DNA of 64,000 nt from Tabrizicola_A aquatica (GTDB lineage: Bacteria > Pseudomonadota > Alphaproteobacteria > Rhodobacterales > Rhodobacteraceae), in NCBI GenBank assembly GCA_965194375.1, contig CBDAEL010000006.1. One strand, given 5' to 3'. Below the pieces are notes generated by a model. It worked only from the letters and a program-made list of their open reading frames with translations, did no database searches and was not told where the DNA came from. A program made the position numbers and the translations under genes. Positions within the stretch are counted from its first letter, which is position 1, and each line of letters starts with the position of its first letter. This document shows, piece after piece, positions 24,886-32,090 of this stretch.

Positions 24886-25509
24886 ATGATCTCCGGTTTA
24901 GGCTGGGCCGCACTGGCCCTTCTCTTCGGCTATCTGGCGCTGTTCTTCTGGGGCAGCGCGCTGGCCGCACAAGCGGCGGGGCGTCCAGTCTGGCTGTTCG
25001 CCCGTGCGACCGGACGCGACCGTCTGGCCGCCATCGGGTTCCGCGTGGCCTTTGCCCTGGCGTTCTTTGGGCCGCTTCTTTGGCTCGCCATGCCTATCCT
25101 GCACAAGATCGATCCGCTTTGGAGCGAGGGGCGCGCCGTGCTTCTTGGCTTGGTCGGGGTCTTTGTCGCAGGACTCGGCGCGATGGTGGCCTTTGCCGCG
25201 CAGATGTCGATGGGATCATCCTGGCGCGTCGGCGTGGTCGGCGGCGAAACCGGCGATCTGGTCTCCGGCGGCCTCTACCGCTTTAGCCGCAACCCGACCT
25301 TTGTGGGGCAAGCGGCGCTACTGGCGGGTGTTACCCTGGCAGTGCCCTCTGTCCCGACGGTCCTGGCCCCACTCCTGTTTCTCTGGTCCGCCACCACGCA
25401 GGTCCGGTCCGAAGAGGCCGCCCTGCGCATGGCAATCGGGCCGGACTATGACCGCTACACCGCATCGGTCCCGCGCTGGATCGGCATGAAGGGCAAGACT
25501 GTTCAATGA
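24886..25509 (+). CDS. Isoprenylcysteine methyltransferase-like (PEMT/ICMT) membrane protein
   Basis: The 207-residue protein has four or five hydrophobic helices and the C-terminal signature of the ICMT/phospholipid methyltransferase family (GLYRFSRNPTFVGQAALLAG and RSEEAALRMAIGPDYDRYTA). It starts three bases after the ATPase gene and overlaps lspA by four bases. Members of this family frequently occur in metal and lipid operons. Its methyl acceptor is unknown, and methyltransferase activity itself is inferred from family. Confidence 0.85.
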   Translation: MISGLGWAALALLFGYLALFFWGSALAAQAAGRPVWLFARATGRDRLAAIGFRVAFALAFFGPLLWLAMPILHKIDPLWSEGRAVLLGLVGVFVAGLGAMVAFAAQMSMGSSWRVGVVGGETGDLVSGGLYRFSRNPTFVGQAALLAGVTLAVPSVPTVLAPLLFLWSATTQVRSEEAALRMAIGPDYDRYTASVPRWIGMKGKTVQ

Positions 25510-25991
25510 CCAAGGCGATGCTGATTTCCCTGATCGCTGCCGCAGTGGTGGCAGACCAGTTGACCAAGGCAGCGGCACTATCGCTGCTGTCGCAAGGGAC
25601 GGCTGTCCCTGTCTTTCCGAGTTTCAACCTCTCCCTCGGGTTCAACACAGGCGCGAGCTTCGGCATGATGGGCGGGATAATGGCGGGTAAGCCCCTTCTG
25701 ATGGCCGCGCTGACGGGCGCACTGACCCTTGCTTTCGCCGTCATGTCATTCCGTGCGCAACACGCATGGGAACGGGCAGGCTTTGCACTGGTCGTGGGCG
25801 GGGCGCTTGGCAACATCATCGACCGGCTGCGGCAGGGTGCCGTGACCGATTTCCTTGATTTTTACTGGCGCGACTGGCACTGGCCCACGTTCAACGTTGC
25901 CGATATTGCGATCACGTTGGGCGCGGTCCTGATCCTCGCCGCCTCACTTCCCCTTCGCCGCCGCAAGGAGCCGGTTCTTGACAAAAGCTGA
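25506..25991 (+). CDS. lspA: Lipoprotein signal peptidase (signal peptidase II)
   Basis: The 161-residue membrane aspartic protease removes signal peptides from prolipoproteins. It has four transmembrane helices, the first catalytic Asp region in GNIIDRLRQGAVTDFLDFYW and the second in FNVADIAI. The ATG overlaps the previous stop. An lspA in a metal operon recalls PbrC of the lead-resistance system, so this copy may be dedicated to metal stress rather than the housekeeping one. Confidence 0.95.
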   Translation: MTKAMLISLIAAAVVADQLTKAAALSLLSQGTAVPVFPSFNLSLGFNTGASFGMMGGIMAGKPLLMAALTGALTLAFAVMSFRAQHAWERAGFALVVGGALGNIIDRLRQGAVTDFLDFYWRDWHWPTFNVADIAITLGAVLILAASLPLRRRKEPVLDKS

Positions 25992-26415
25992 CCCCGAAAC
26001 CCTGTCGCGCGACGACCTTGCCCTGACTGCCGCCTTCCTGATTGCGCTGGCGGCCACACTTGGCGCGCTCTTCATCGGTGAAGTGTTGGGCCAGATGCCC
26101 TGCACGCTCTGCTGGTATCAGCGCATCGCCATGTTCCCTTTGGTGCCGATCCTCGGCATGTCGCTCTGGTGGGGCGACGGTATGGCGCGCACCTATGCCC
26201 TGCCGCTGTCCCTCGCCGGGTTGGCGCTGGCGGCGTGGCATTCGGGCCTTTACGCAGGGTTTTTGCCCGCGCCAATCGTGCCCTGCACTGAGAATGGCCC
26301 TTCCTGCACCGGTGAGGCGCAGATGATCCTTGGCCTGCCGATCCCCTATCTTTCCGCGGTCGCCTTTGCGGCGATCCTTGCCTGTCTCATCTTTCCGAAA
26401 GGACACCGCCCATGA
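25978..26415 (+). CDS. DsbB-family disulfide bond formation protein
   Basis: The 145-residue protein has four membrane helices, the first cysteine pair in MPCTLCWYQRI and a second pair in PCTENGPSCTG, as in DsbB, which reoxidises DsbA using quinone. The start is a TTG at 25978 overlapping lspA by 14 bases; AAGGAG lies seven bases upstream, which supports it. It is followed with a four-base overlap by a DsbA-like gene, so the pair would form a complete oxidising system. Confidence 0.92.
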   Translation: MTKADPETLSRDDLALTAAFLIALAATLGALFIGEVLGQMPCTLCWYQRIAMFPLVPILGMSLWWGDGMARTYALPLSLAGLALAAWHSGLYAGFLPAPIVPCTENGPSCTGEAQMILGLPIPYLSAVAFAAILACLIFPKGHRP

Positions 26416-27071
26416 ACCGCCGCACCCTTCTGATCGGAACCTCCGCACTCGGGCTCGCTGCCTTCGCGAGTGGTGCCTACGTGCTGAACCAGCGCCGCGA
26501 CGCCGAGGCAGAAGCGGCGGCCGCAGCTGCGCCAACGGCCGACCAGACGCTACTGGTCCGGGAGTATTCCCCCAGCTTTGGCCCCGCCGATGCGCCTGTC
26601 ACACTGGTCGAGTTCTTCGATCCGTCCTGCGAGGCCTGCCGCGCTTATCACCCCGTGGTGCAAGAGATCCGGCGGCAGTTCCCCACGCAGGTCCGCGTCG
26701 TGCTGCGCTATACCGTCTTCCACGAAGGATCGGACGAGGCCGTGCGCATCCTCGAGGCCGCGCGGATGCAGGACAAGTTCGAGCCGGTGCTGGACGCGCT
26801 GCTGGAACAGCAACCGGGCTGGGCAGTGCATGGTGCGCCGCAGTTGGACGTGGCCTGGGAAATCGCCGGGGCTGCGGGGCTTGATCTGGAAAAGGCGCGA
26901 GGCGACAGGCTGTTTCCGGGGATCACCGGCATCCTCAACCAGGACGCAGACGACGTCGAAGCCTTGGCCATTCGACAGACGCCGACCTTCTTTCTGAACG
27001 GCAGGCGGTTGGAGAACTTCAGCGCAGACAGCCTGATCGCCGATGTACGGTTTGCCGTCGAGAACAGCTGA
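26412..27071 (+). CDS. DsbA-family thioredoxin-fold protein
   Basis: The 219-residue protein begins with a twin-Arg/hydrophobic export segment (MNRRTLLIGTSALGLAAFAS). An Ala-rich linker and a DsbA-type thioredoxin domain follow, with the active site CEAC (FFDPSCEACRAYHPV) and the cis-Pro loop RQTPTFFLNGR. It acts in the periplasm and probably receives oxidising equivalents from the DsbB at 25978-26415. It ends six bases before the convergent mntR stop. Confidence 0.92.
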   Translation: MNRRTLLIGTSALGLAAFASGAYVLNQRRDAEAEAAAAAAPTADQTLLVREYSPSFGPADAPVTLVEFFDPSCEACRAYHPVVQEIRRQFPTQVRVVLRYTVFHEGSDEAVRILEAARMQDKFEPVLDALLEQQPGWAVHGAPQLDVAWEIAGAAGLDLEKARGDRLFPGITGILNQDADDVEALAIRQTPTFFLNGRRLENFSADSLIADVRFAVENS

Positions 27072-27077
27072 CGGCGC

Positions 27078-27530
27078 TCAGGACCGGTTGGCGAAGGCCG
27101 AAAACAGGGCCAGCGTTCGTTCGCTGACATGGTGCTCGATGCCTTCGGCGTCACGCTCTGCCGTCTCGGGATCAAGGCCAAGGCTGATCAGAAAGCGCAG
27201 GACGATCTCGTGCCGCCGCCGGCATTCTTTGGCCAGCGAGCGGCCCGCGTCCGTGAGAAACACCGACCGATACTTTGCGCGGGTGATCAGCCCCTCGCGC
27301 GCCAGCCGGTCGAGGGTCTTGCTCACGGTCGGCACCTTCACGCCAAGCCGGGCGGCAATGTCTACAGGGCGCGCCTCGCCCTGCTCGTGGATCAGTTCGG
27401 CGATCAGTTCGACATAGTCCTCGGCCAGTTCATTCCGCCGTGCCTCGCGCACACCCTGAAACGCCTCGGTGCGGGGGTCTGCGGGGCCGTCGTGCGGTGA
27501 GGTGCGGGTGTCAGGGTCGAGCTCGGTCAT
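27078..27530 (-). CDS. mntR: MntR-family manganese-responsive regulator
   Basis: The 150-residue protein has an N-terminal winged helix (EDYVELIAELIHEQGEARPV, TVSKTLDRLAREGL) and a C-terminal metal-binding dimerisation domain with RRRHEIVLRFLISLG and GIEHHVSERTL. This is the DtxR/MntR layout. I chose the ATG at 27530. It is divergent from the Nramp transporter mntH, and it probably represses it when manganese is plentiful through the palindrome at 27582-27597. Confidence 0.92.
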   Translation of the reverse strand: MTELDPDTRTSPHDGPADPRTEAFQGVREARRNELAEDYVELIAELIHEQGEARPVDIAARLGVKVPTVSKTLDRLAREGLITRAKYRSVFLTDAGRSLAKECRRRHEIVLRFLISLGLDPETAERDAEGIEHHVSERTLALFSAFANRS

Positions 27531-27554
27531 CCGCAGAGTGTCGCATGGGATGGA

Positions 27555-27597
27555 TTGACAAGTAAAGTCGCGGGGCAGATTGTTAGCACTGGCTAAC
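27555..27597 (+). promoter_or_regulatory. mntH promoter region with candidate MntR operator
   Basis: A TTGACA hexamer stands at 27555-27560 in the gap between the divergent genes. Downstream, at 27582-27597, lies the perfect inverted repeat GTTAGC-ACTG-GCTAAC, a typical operator for a dimeric regulator. Its position where a -10 region and start would fall suits repression of mntH by MntR. Confidence 0.65.
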
Positions 27598-27650
27598 TTT
27601 ATGCGCCGCGTCTGGTCAGGATTGTGGCGAAGCCGGGAGCGCCAAGAACC

Positions 27651-28976
27651 ATGTCCACCCAAGCTTGGCGGCAAGACCGCGAGACGCCCTCGCTGTCCGA
27701 GGTCTTCCGCACCATCGCGGTGGGCAACGGCGGCACCAGCCGGTTCCGAAGGTTCCTCGCCTTCATTGGCCCCGGCTATCTGGTGGCCGTGGGCTACATG
27801 GACCCCGGCAACTGGGCGACCTCGCTCGCCGGTGGGGCGGCCTTCGGCTATACGCTACTGTTCGTTGCCCTTTTGTCGAACATCATGGCGATCCTGCTGC
27901 AGTCGCTGTGCGCCCGGCTGGCTGTCGCCTCGGGCCGCGATCTGGCGCAGGCCTGCCGCGATGCCTTCCCGAAATGGATGTCGGTCCCGCTTTGGATCTT
28001 CGCCGAGCTGGCCATCATCGCCACCGACCTGGCCGAGGTGATCGGCACCGCCATCGCCCTGAACCTGCTGTTCGGCATCCCGCTGGAGATCGGCATCTTC
28101 ATCACCGCTGCCGACGTGTTCCTGATCCTGTGGCTGCAGTACAAGGGCTTTCGCTGGATTGAGGCGCTGATCATCTCGCTGATGGCGCTGATTGCCGCGT
28201 GTTTCGTCGTGCTGATCGCGCAGGCCGACCCGGTCTGGGGCGAGGTGATCGCAGGCTTCGCGCCCAGCAGCGAGATCGTCAGTAACCCGACGATGCTCTA
28301 CTTGGCACTTGGCATCATCGGGGCCACGGTCATGCCGCATAACCTCTATCTGCATTCGGGCATCGTGCAGACCCGCGCCTTTGGCATGGACCTGCCCGCC
28401 AAGCGCGAGGCGCTGCGGTTGGCGACCTGGGACAGCACCATTGCGCTGATGTTCGCGCTGACGATCAATGCCTCGATCCTGATCCTTGCGGCCGCCGCCT
28501 TCTACACCGTGGGCGAAACCGACGTGGCCGAGATCGACAAGGCGCATCTGTTGCTTGAACCCCTGCTGGGCTCGTCACTGGCGCCCATTCTGTTCGGGGT
28601 GGCGCTTTTGTGCGCAGGGCTCAACTCCACCGTCACCGCCACGATGGCCGGACAGATCGTGATGGAAGGGTTCATTCGGCTGCGCATCGCGCCTTGGGCG
28701 CGGCGACTGATCACGCGCGGCCTTGCCATCATCCCGGCGGTCTTCGTGATCTTGCTCTACGGCAGTGAGGGCGTGGGTGAGCTGCTGATCCTGAGCCAGG
28801 TGGTGCTGTCCTTCCAACTACCCTTCGCCATCGTCCCGCTGGTCATGTTCACCGCCAGCCGCGCCAAGATGGGCGAACTGGTCGCCCCCCGCTGGTTGAC
28901 CGGGCTCTGCTGGCTGATCGCCGCTGTCATCATCGTGCTGAACGTGAACCTCTTGTCGACCGTGCTTTTGGGCTGA
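27651..28976 (+). CDS. mntH: Nramp-type manganese/divalent metal transporter
   Basis: The 441-residue inner-membrane protein imports Mn2+ (and other divalent ions) with protons. It shows the Nramp signatures FIGPGYLVAVGYMDPGNWAT and LAEVIGTAIALNLLFGIPL, the conserved MPHNLYLHS motif, and about eleven helices. I prefer the ATG at 27651; a GTG at 27624 would add nine residues. It is paired with divergent mntR. Confidence 0.95.
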   Translation: MSTQAWRQDRETPSLSEVFRTIAVGNGGTSRFRRFLAFIGPGYLVAVGYMDPGNWATSLAGGAAFGYTLLFVALLSNIMAILLQSLCARLAVASGRDLAQACRDAFPKWMSVPLWIFAELAIIATDLAEVIGTAIALNLLFGIPLEIGIFITAADVFLILWLQYKGFRWIEALIISLMALIAACFVVLIAQADPVWGEVIAGFAPSSEIVSNPTMLYLALGIIGATVMPHNLYLHSGIVQTRAFGMDLPAKREALRLATWDSTIALMFALTINASILILAAAAFYTVGETDVAEIDKAHLLLEPLLGSSLAPILFGVALLCAGLNSTVTATMAGQIVMEGFIRLRIAPWARRLITRGLAIIPAVFVILLYGSEGVGELLILSQVVLSFQLPFAIVPLVMFTASRAKMGELVAPRWLTGLCWLIAAVIIVLNVNLLSTVLLG

Positions 28977-29010
28977 CCCTTCACCCTTCGGTGACAACAC
29001 GAATTCGGGC

Positions 29011-29041
29011 TTGAACCTCAAGCGGCTAGAGGGTTTAGACA
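29011..29041 (+). promoter_or_regulatory. CueR/HmrR-type copper-responsive promoter
   Basis: TTGAAC (29011-29016) and TAGACA (29036-29041) are 19 bases apart. The spacer carries a dyad reading ACCTC-N9-GAGGGT across its edges, matching the layout of CueR-controlled copA promoters. It is 25 bases upstream of the first copper-delivery gene. No CueR gene is in the window, so the activator would be encoded elsewhere or be the MerR at 22067-22507. Confidence 0.65.
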
Positions 29042-29065
29042 GAGCATTATTAGAGGCAGGAATGG

Positions 29066-29659
29066 ATGCAGTTGACAAGGTTACAGAAAATCCTCTGGGC
29101 GGCGGCGGGACTGGCCACGCTGGCCTATGGGCTGCTCGTGTTGCTGCCAAACCGCACGCCGGAGGTTGTCACGCAAGCCGACTTCCGGCCGACCTTCTCG
29201 CTTCCCGATGCTGAGGGGCGTATGCGCACCCCTTCCGAGTTTGCGGGCCAGCATCTTCTGGTCTTCTTCGGCTTCACCAACTGCCCGGACGTCTGCCCGA
29301 CAACGCTTTCCGAAGTGGCGCAGGTGATGGACGATCTGGGCGACGATGCTGCCCTTGTGCAGCCCCTGTTCATCTCCATCGACCCCGAACGGGATCGCAG
29401 GCTGGGGCTGGCCGAGTTCACCGAGGCGTTCCACCCGTCGATCATCGGGCTTGCCGGGGATGAGGCACAGACCCGTGCCGCGGCAGACAGCTTCCGCATC
29501 TTCTACGCGCGCGAGGGTGATGCCGCGGCCCCGGACGGCTACACCATGTCGCACAGCCCGGCGCTCTACCTCATCGGGCCTACCGGCGACTGGTTGCGTC
29601 AGTTCACCTACGGCACGCCCGCCGCCGATATCCTTGCCGACCTTCAATCCAGATTGTGA
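29066..29659 (+). CDS. SCO1/SenC-family copper chaperone (first copy)
   Basis: The 197-residue protein has one N-terminal membrane anchor (ILWAAAGLATLAYGLLVLL) and a thioredoxin-like domain with the copper-binding motif NCPDVCPTT and the distal His in MSHSPALYLIG. Sco proteins deliver copper to the CuA site of cytochrome oxidase or act as thiol reductases in the periplasm. It begins the operon behind the CueR-type promoter and its stop overlaps the region of the pcuAC start. Confidence 0.95.
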   Translation: MQLTRLQKILWAAAGLATLAYGLLVLLPNRTPEVVTQADFRPTFSLPDAEGRMRTPSEFAGQHLLVFFGFTNCPDVCPTTLSEVAQVMDDLGDDAALVQPLFISIDPERDRRLGLAEFTEAFHPSIIGLAGDEAQTRAAADSFRIFYAREGDAAAPDGYTMSHSPALYLIGPTGDWLRQFTYGTPAADILADLQSRL

Positions 29660-29664
29660 CGCCC

Positions 29665-30138
29665 ATGAAATCCCTGATCCTCTCGACCCTCCTCACCTTG
29701 TCCGCCACCCCCGTGCTCGCCTGTGAAACCTTCACCTTGGGCGATCTGACCATCGACCACGCTTGGTCCCGCGCCACCATCGGCGCCAACCGGCCGGGGG
29801 TGTTCTATGTCGAGATCACCAACAACGGCAGCACAGATGATGCGCTGATCGGCATCGCGACACCTGCTGCCGGGATGCCGATGCTGCACGAAACCGTGGT
29901 GACCGACGGCGTCGCCTCGATGCCGCATGCCATGTCGATCCCGGTTCCGGCTGGCCAAACCGTCGAACTGGCGCCCGGTGGCTATCACGGAATGCTGATG
30001 GGCCTGACCGCAACACTGGCCGAAGGCGACAGCTTCCCCGTGACGCTGACTTTCCAGAATGCAGGGGAAATCGTCGTCAATGTCGACGTTCTGTCCCTAC
30101 GGGCGGAGGGGCCGGATTGCGCACACGCCGGGCAGTAG
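29665..30138 (+). CDS. PCu(A)C-type periplasmic copper chaperone
   Basis: The 157-residue protein has a Sec signal peptide (MKSLILSTLLTLSATPVLAC) and the PCu(A)C copper site: Met/His in MPMLHET, then SMPHAM, and further on GGYHGMLMGL. Such proteins hand Cu(I) to cytochrome oxidase, often with Sco. I chose the ATG at 29665; a GTG at 29656 overlaps the Sco stop and would add three residues. It lies between two sco genes, which supports a joint copper-delivery role. Confidence 0.93.
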   Translation: MKSLILSTLLTLSATPVLACETFTLGDLTIDHAWSRATIGANRPGVFYVEITNNGSTDDALIGIATPAAGMPMLHETVVTDGVASMPHAMSIPVPAGQTVELAPGGYHGMLMGLTATLAEGDSFPVTLTFQNAGEIVVNVDVLSLRAEGPDCAHAGQ

Positions 30139-30719
30139 CACTTGGCCTTGGTGGGACGGCCGCAGCACTGGCCTTCACGCTCGGCCTCGGCTGGTGGCAA
30201 AGCCGCGGCCGCGCGCAGCCGCCCGCCGCGCTTCTGCCACATCCCATCGGCGAGATGGGCTTTGCCCTGACCAACCATCGCGGTGAACCGGTGCGCCCGG
30301 CAGACTGGATCGGCCGCCCGACCATGGCCTTCTTCGGCTTCACCTGGTGCCCCGATGTCTGCCCGACCACCCTCAGCGACATCTCGGGCTGGCTGGAAGA
30401 GCTCGGGCCCGACGCCGACCGGCTGAACACCGTCTTCATCACCGTCGATCCCGAACGGGATACACAGCAGGTTTTGGCAGACTACCTGGCGAACTTCGAT
30501 CCGCGGATCACCGGCCTGACCGGCCCGCTGGCCGAGGTCGAACGCGCCGTCGCAGGCTTCCGCGCCCGGTTCGAAAAGGTGCCCCGCGACGGGGATTACA
30601 CCATGAACCACACCGCCGGCGTGTTCCTGTTCCGCGCCGACGGTCGCTTTGCCAGCATCATCGACTACCACGAGGACCGCCGCTTCGCCCTGCCAAAGAT
30701 CCGCAGGGTTCTGACCTGA
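30117..30719 (+). CDS. SCO1/SenC-family copper chaperone (second copy)
   Basis: The 200-residue protein has an N-terminal membrane anchor (AVALGLGGTAAALAFTLGL), the motif WCPDVCPTT and the distal His in MNHTAGVFLF. It starts with TTG at 30117, inside the end of pcuAC, after GGAGGGG at a good distance. It differs substantially from the copy at 29066-29659, so the pair is not a recent duplication. One may serve as the copper donor and the other as the thiol reductase, but this cannot be told from sequence. Confidence 0.93.
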   Translation: MRTRRAVALGLGGTAAALAFTLGLGWWQSRGRAQPPAALLPHPIGEMGFALTNHRGEPVRPADWIGRPTMAFFGFTWCPDVCPTTLSDISGWLEELGPDADRLNTVFITVDPERDTQQVLADYLANFDPRITGLTGPLAEVERAVAGFRARFEKVPRDGDYTMNHTAGVFLFRADGRFASIIDYHEDRRFALPKIRRVLT

Positions 30720-30748
30720 CAGCCATCCCTGTTCTTTCGGAGAGCCAC

Positions 30749-31225
30749 ATGACCAACACACCCTTTCTGACCCGCCGCACAATGCTGCTGTCCGGCCTCG
30801 CCGTCGCAGCTTTCGCGGCCAGTCCGGTGCGCAGCGCCGCCCCGTCGATCCATGTCGTCAAGGGAACCGGTTGCGAATGCTGCAACGCCTGGGTGGCCTA
30901 TCTTCGGGACGAGGGTTTCACCGTGACGGACGAGGAGCGCTACGGCACGCTCCTGATGACCTACAAGGCCGAAGTGGGGGTGCCTCAAAGAATGATCTCC
31001 TGCCACACAGGGATGATCGAGGGCTATGTGCTCGAAGGCCATGTCCCTGCGGCCGATATCAGGCGCCTGCTTGAGGAGCGGCCGGACGCGGTCGGGCTTG
31101 CCGTTCCAGGGATGCCCTATGGATCGCCCGGGATGGGACCGGAAAGTCAGCGTGAGGCCTACGACGTCCTGCTGATCCGCCGCGATGGCTCAACCGAGGT
31201 CTTCACCCGCTATCTGGCCGCCTGA
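30749..31225 (+). CDS. DUF411 metal-binding protein
   Basis: The 158-residue protein has a signal segment (RRTMLLSGLAVAAFAASPV) and the DUF411 features GTGCECCNAW near the mature N-terminus and SCHTGMIEGYVLEGHVPA. Family members are periplasmic and associated with copper resistance. I chose the ATG at 30749, following GGAGAG. It is the last gene of the copper operon. Confidence 0.92.
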   Translation: MTNTPFLTRRTMLLSGLAVAAFAASPVRSAAPSIHVVKGTGCECCNAWVAYLRDEGFTVTDEERYGTLLMTYKAEVGVPQRMISCHTGMIEGYVLEGHVPAADIRRLLEERPDAVGLAVPGMPYGSPGMGPESQREAYDVLLIRRDGSTEVFTRYLAA

Positions 31226-31244
31226 CAATTGTGTCGGCCGTGCT

Positions 31245-31530
31245 TCATGCCGCCTTCGGCCAACGGCGATGCAGGTTGTCGATGAAGACGGCATGGGTGT
31301 GGTGGGGCCCGTGTTCTGACAGGTGGAGATAATCGGCGGGCAGGTCAGGAAGGTCGTGCCGCAAGATCGTCTGATCGTTCGCGGGCCAGAGGCGCAGCAC
31401 CGCAACGAGGCCAGCCGCGCCGATGAGCGCCGTGACGCAAAGATCGGGCACCGGCGCCGATCCAGCCGGCCAGCGGGTATATGACCAGCCAACAGGCGCG
31501 CGAGAGGGCGAAGCTGCCATTCATGATGAG
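31245..31530 (-). pseudogene. C-terminal remnant of an MFS transporter
   Basis: One minus-strand frame encodes a membrane segment, MNGSFALSRACWLVIYPLAG, from 31524. Another, from about 31460 down to 31245, encodes VLRLWPAND, HDLPDLPADYLHLSEHG and HTHAVFIDNLHRRWP. Joined by a frameshift, these give the last helix and His-rich tail of a metal-linked MFS exporter. The upstream ten or so helices are missing and the sequence changes to the dispersed repeat at 31550. It was probably truncated when the right end of the metal block formed. Confidence 0.75.
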
Positions 31531-31549
31531 CTTAGTGACTGACCGCTGT

Positions 31550-31637
31550 CCGCCCGTTGCGACCGCAGGCCTCCTGACCAGCGGCCCGCTGACATGCGCG
31601 CGCTTACGCACAACCACGCCGCCTTCGGGTGTCTCGG
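31550..31637 (+). repeat. Dispersed repeat, right copy
   Basis: This 88-base stretch is the second, directly oriented copy of the repeat at 21098-21186, sharing CCGCCCGTTGCGACC and GCACAACCACGCCG with the following CTTCGGGTGTCTC. It directly adjoins the truncated MFS gene. As a pair, the copies could have supported homologous exchange or reflect the ends of an inserted segment. Confidence 0.75.
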
Positions 31638-31835
31638 TTCGGGCCGAGGGCAAACGAACGTGCCTCAACCGCGGCGTAGACTGATTTCGCCAAAGCACTG
31701 AAAAAGCGTCACTTTTTGAATCCGTCTCAATTTGGGTGAAGGGCGGATGGAAAGAGACGCGGGGCGTTCAGAGACCGATTTCGGCGGAAACGCCAATCTC
31801 TGAAAGTCGCATGGCCTCGCTAAACCCCTTTGAAA
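31638..31835. other. Gap between the right repeat and the tRNA terminator
   Basis: No frame with protein character was found in these 198 bases. They form the junction between the island and the tRNA-Ser gene. No copy of the tRNA 3' end, which would mark an attachment site, was seen here. Confidence 0.4.
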
Positions 31836-31864
31836 CAAAAAGAAAAAAGGCCCCGTCAGGGACC
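31836..31864 (-). terminator. Intrinsic terminator of the tRNA-Ser gene
   Basis: On the minus strand a stem formed by GGTCCC and GGGGCC around a TGAC loop is followed at once by a run of T residues (complement of 31836-31848). It lies 25 bases downstream of the tRNA 3' end. Confidence 0.85.
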
Positions 31865-31889
31865 TCATCTCGGGTTTGCAATGTGCAAG

Positions 31890-31979
31890 TGGCGGATCGA
31901 TAGGGATTCGAACCCTAGAGACGGTTCCCCGCCTACACACTTTCCAGGCGTGCGCCTTCGACCACTCGGCCACCGATCC
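31890..31979 (-). tRNA. tRNA-Ser (GGA)
   Basis: The complement folds as a 90-nucleotide class II tRNA with 7-base acceptor stem (GGATCGG), an anticodon arm reading CCTGGAAAG with anticodon GGA, a long variable arm, the T loop GGGTTCGAATCCC and an encoded CCA end. The anticodon arm is the same as in E. coli tRNA-Ser(GGA). It stands exactly at the change from accessory to core genes. Confidence 0.97.
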
Positions 31980-32090
31980 GTTGCGGGGTGTTTAGCGGGA
32001 AGTGCGGGGGCACTCAAGGGGGGAGGAGGCTGAAATTCACGAAGGATTTCGTCAGCGTAAGCCCGTGATGATACGAGTATCCACCTCTGA

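Noticed and set aside
30347..31225. Extended 292-codon frame for the DUF411 protein
   Set aside because: The upstream half lies inside the second sco gene in another frame; the ATG at 30749 with GGAGAG and a signal peptide is the better start.
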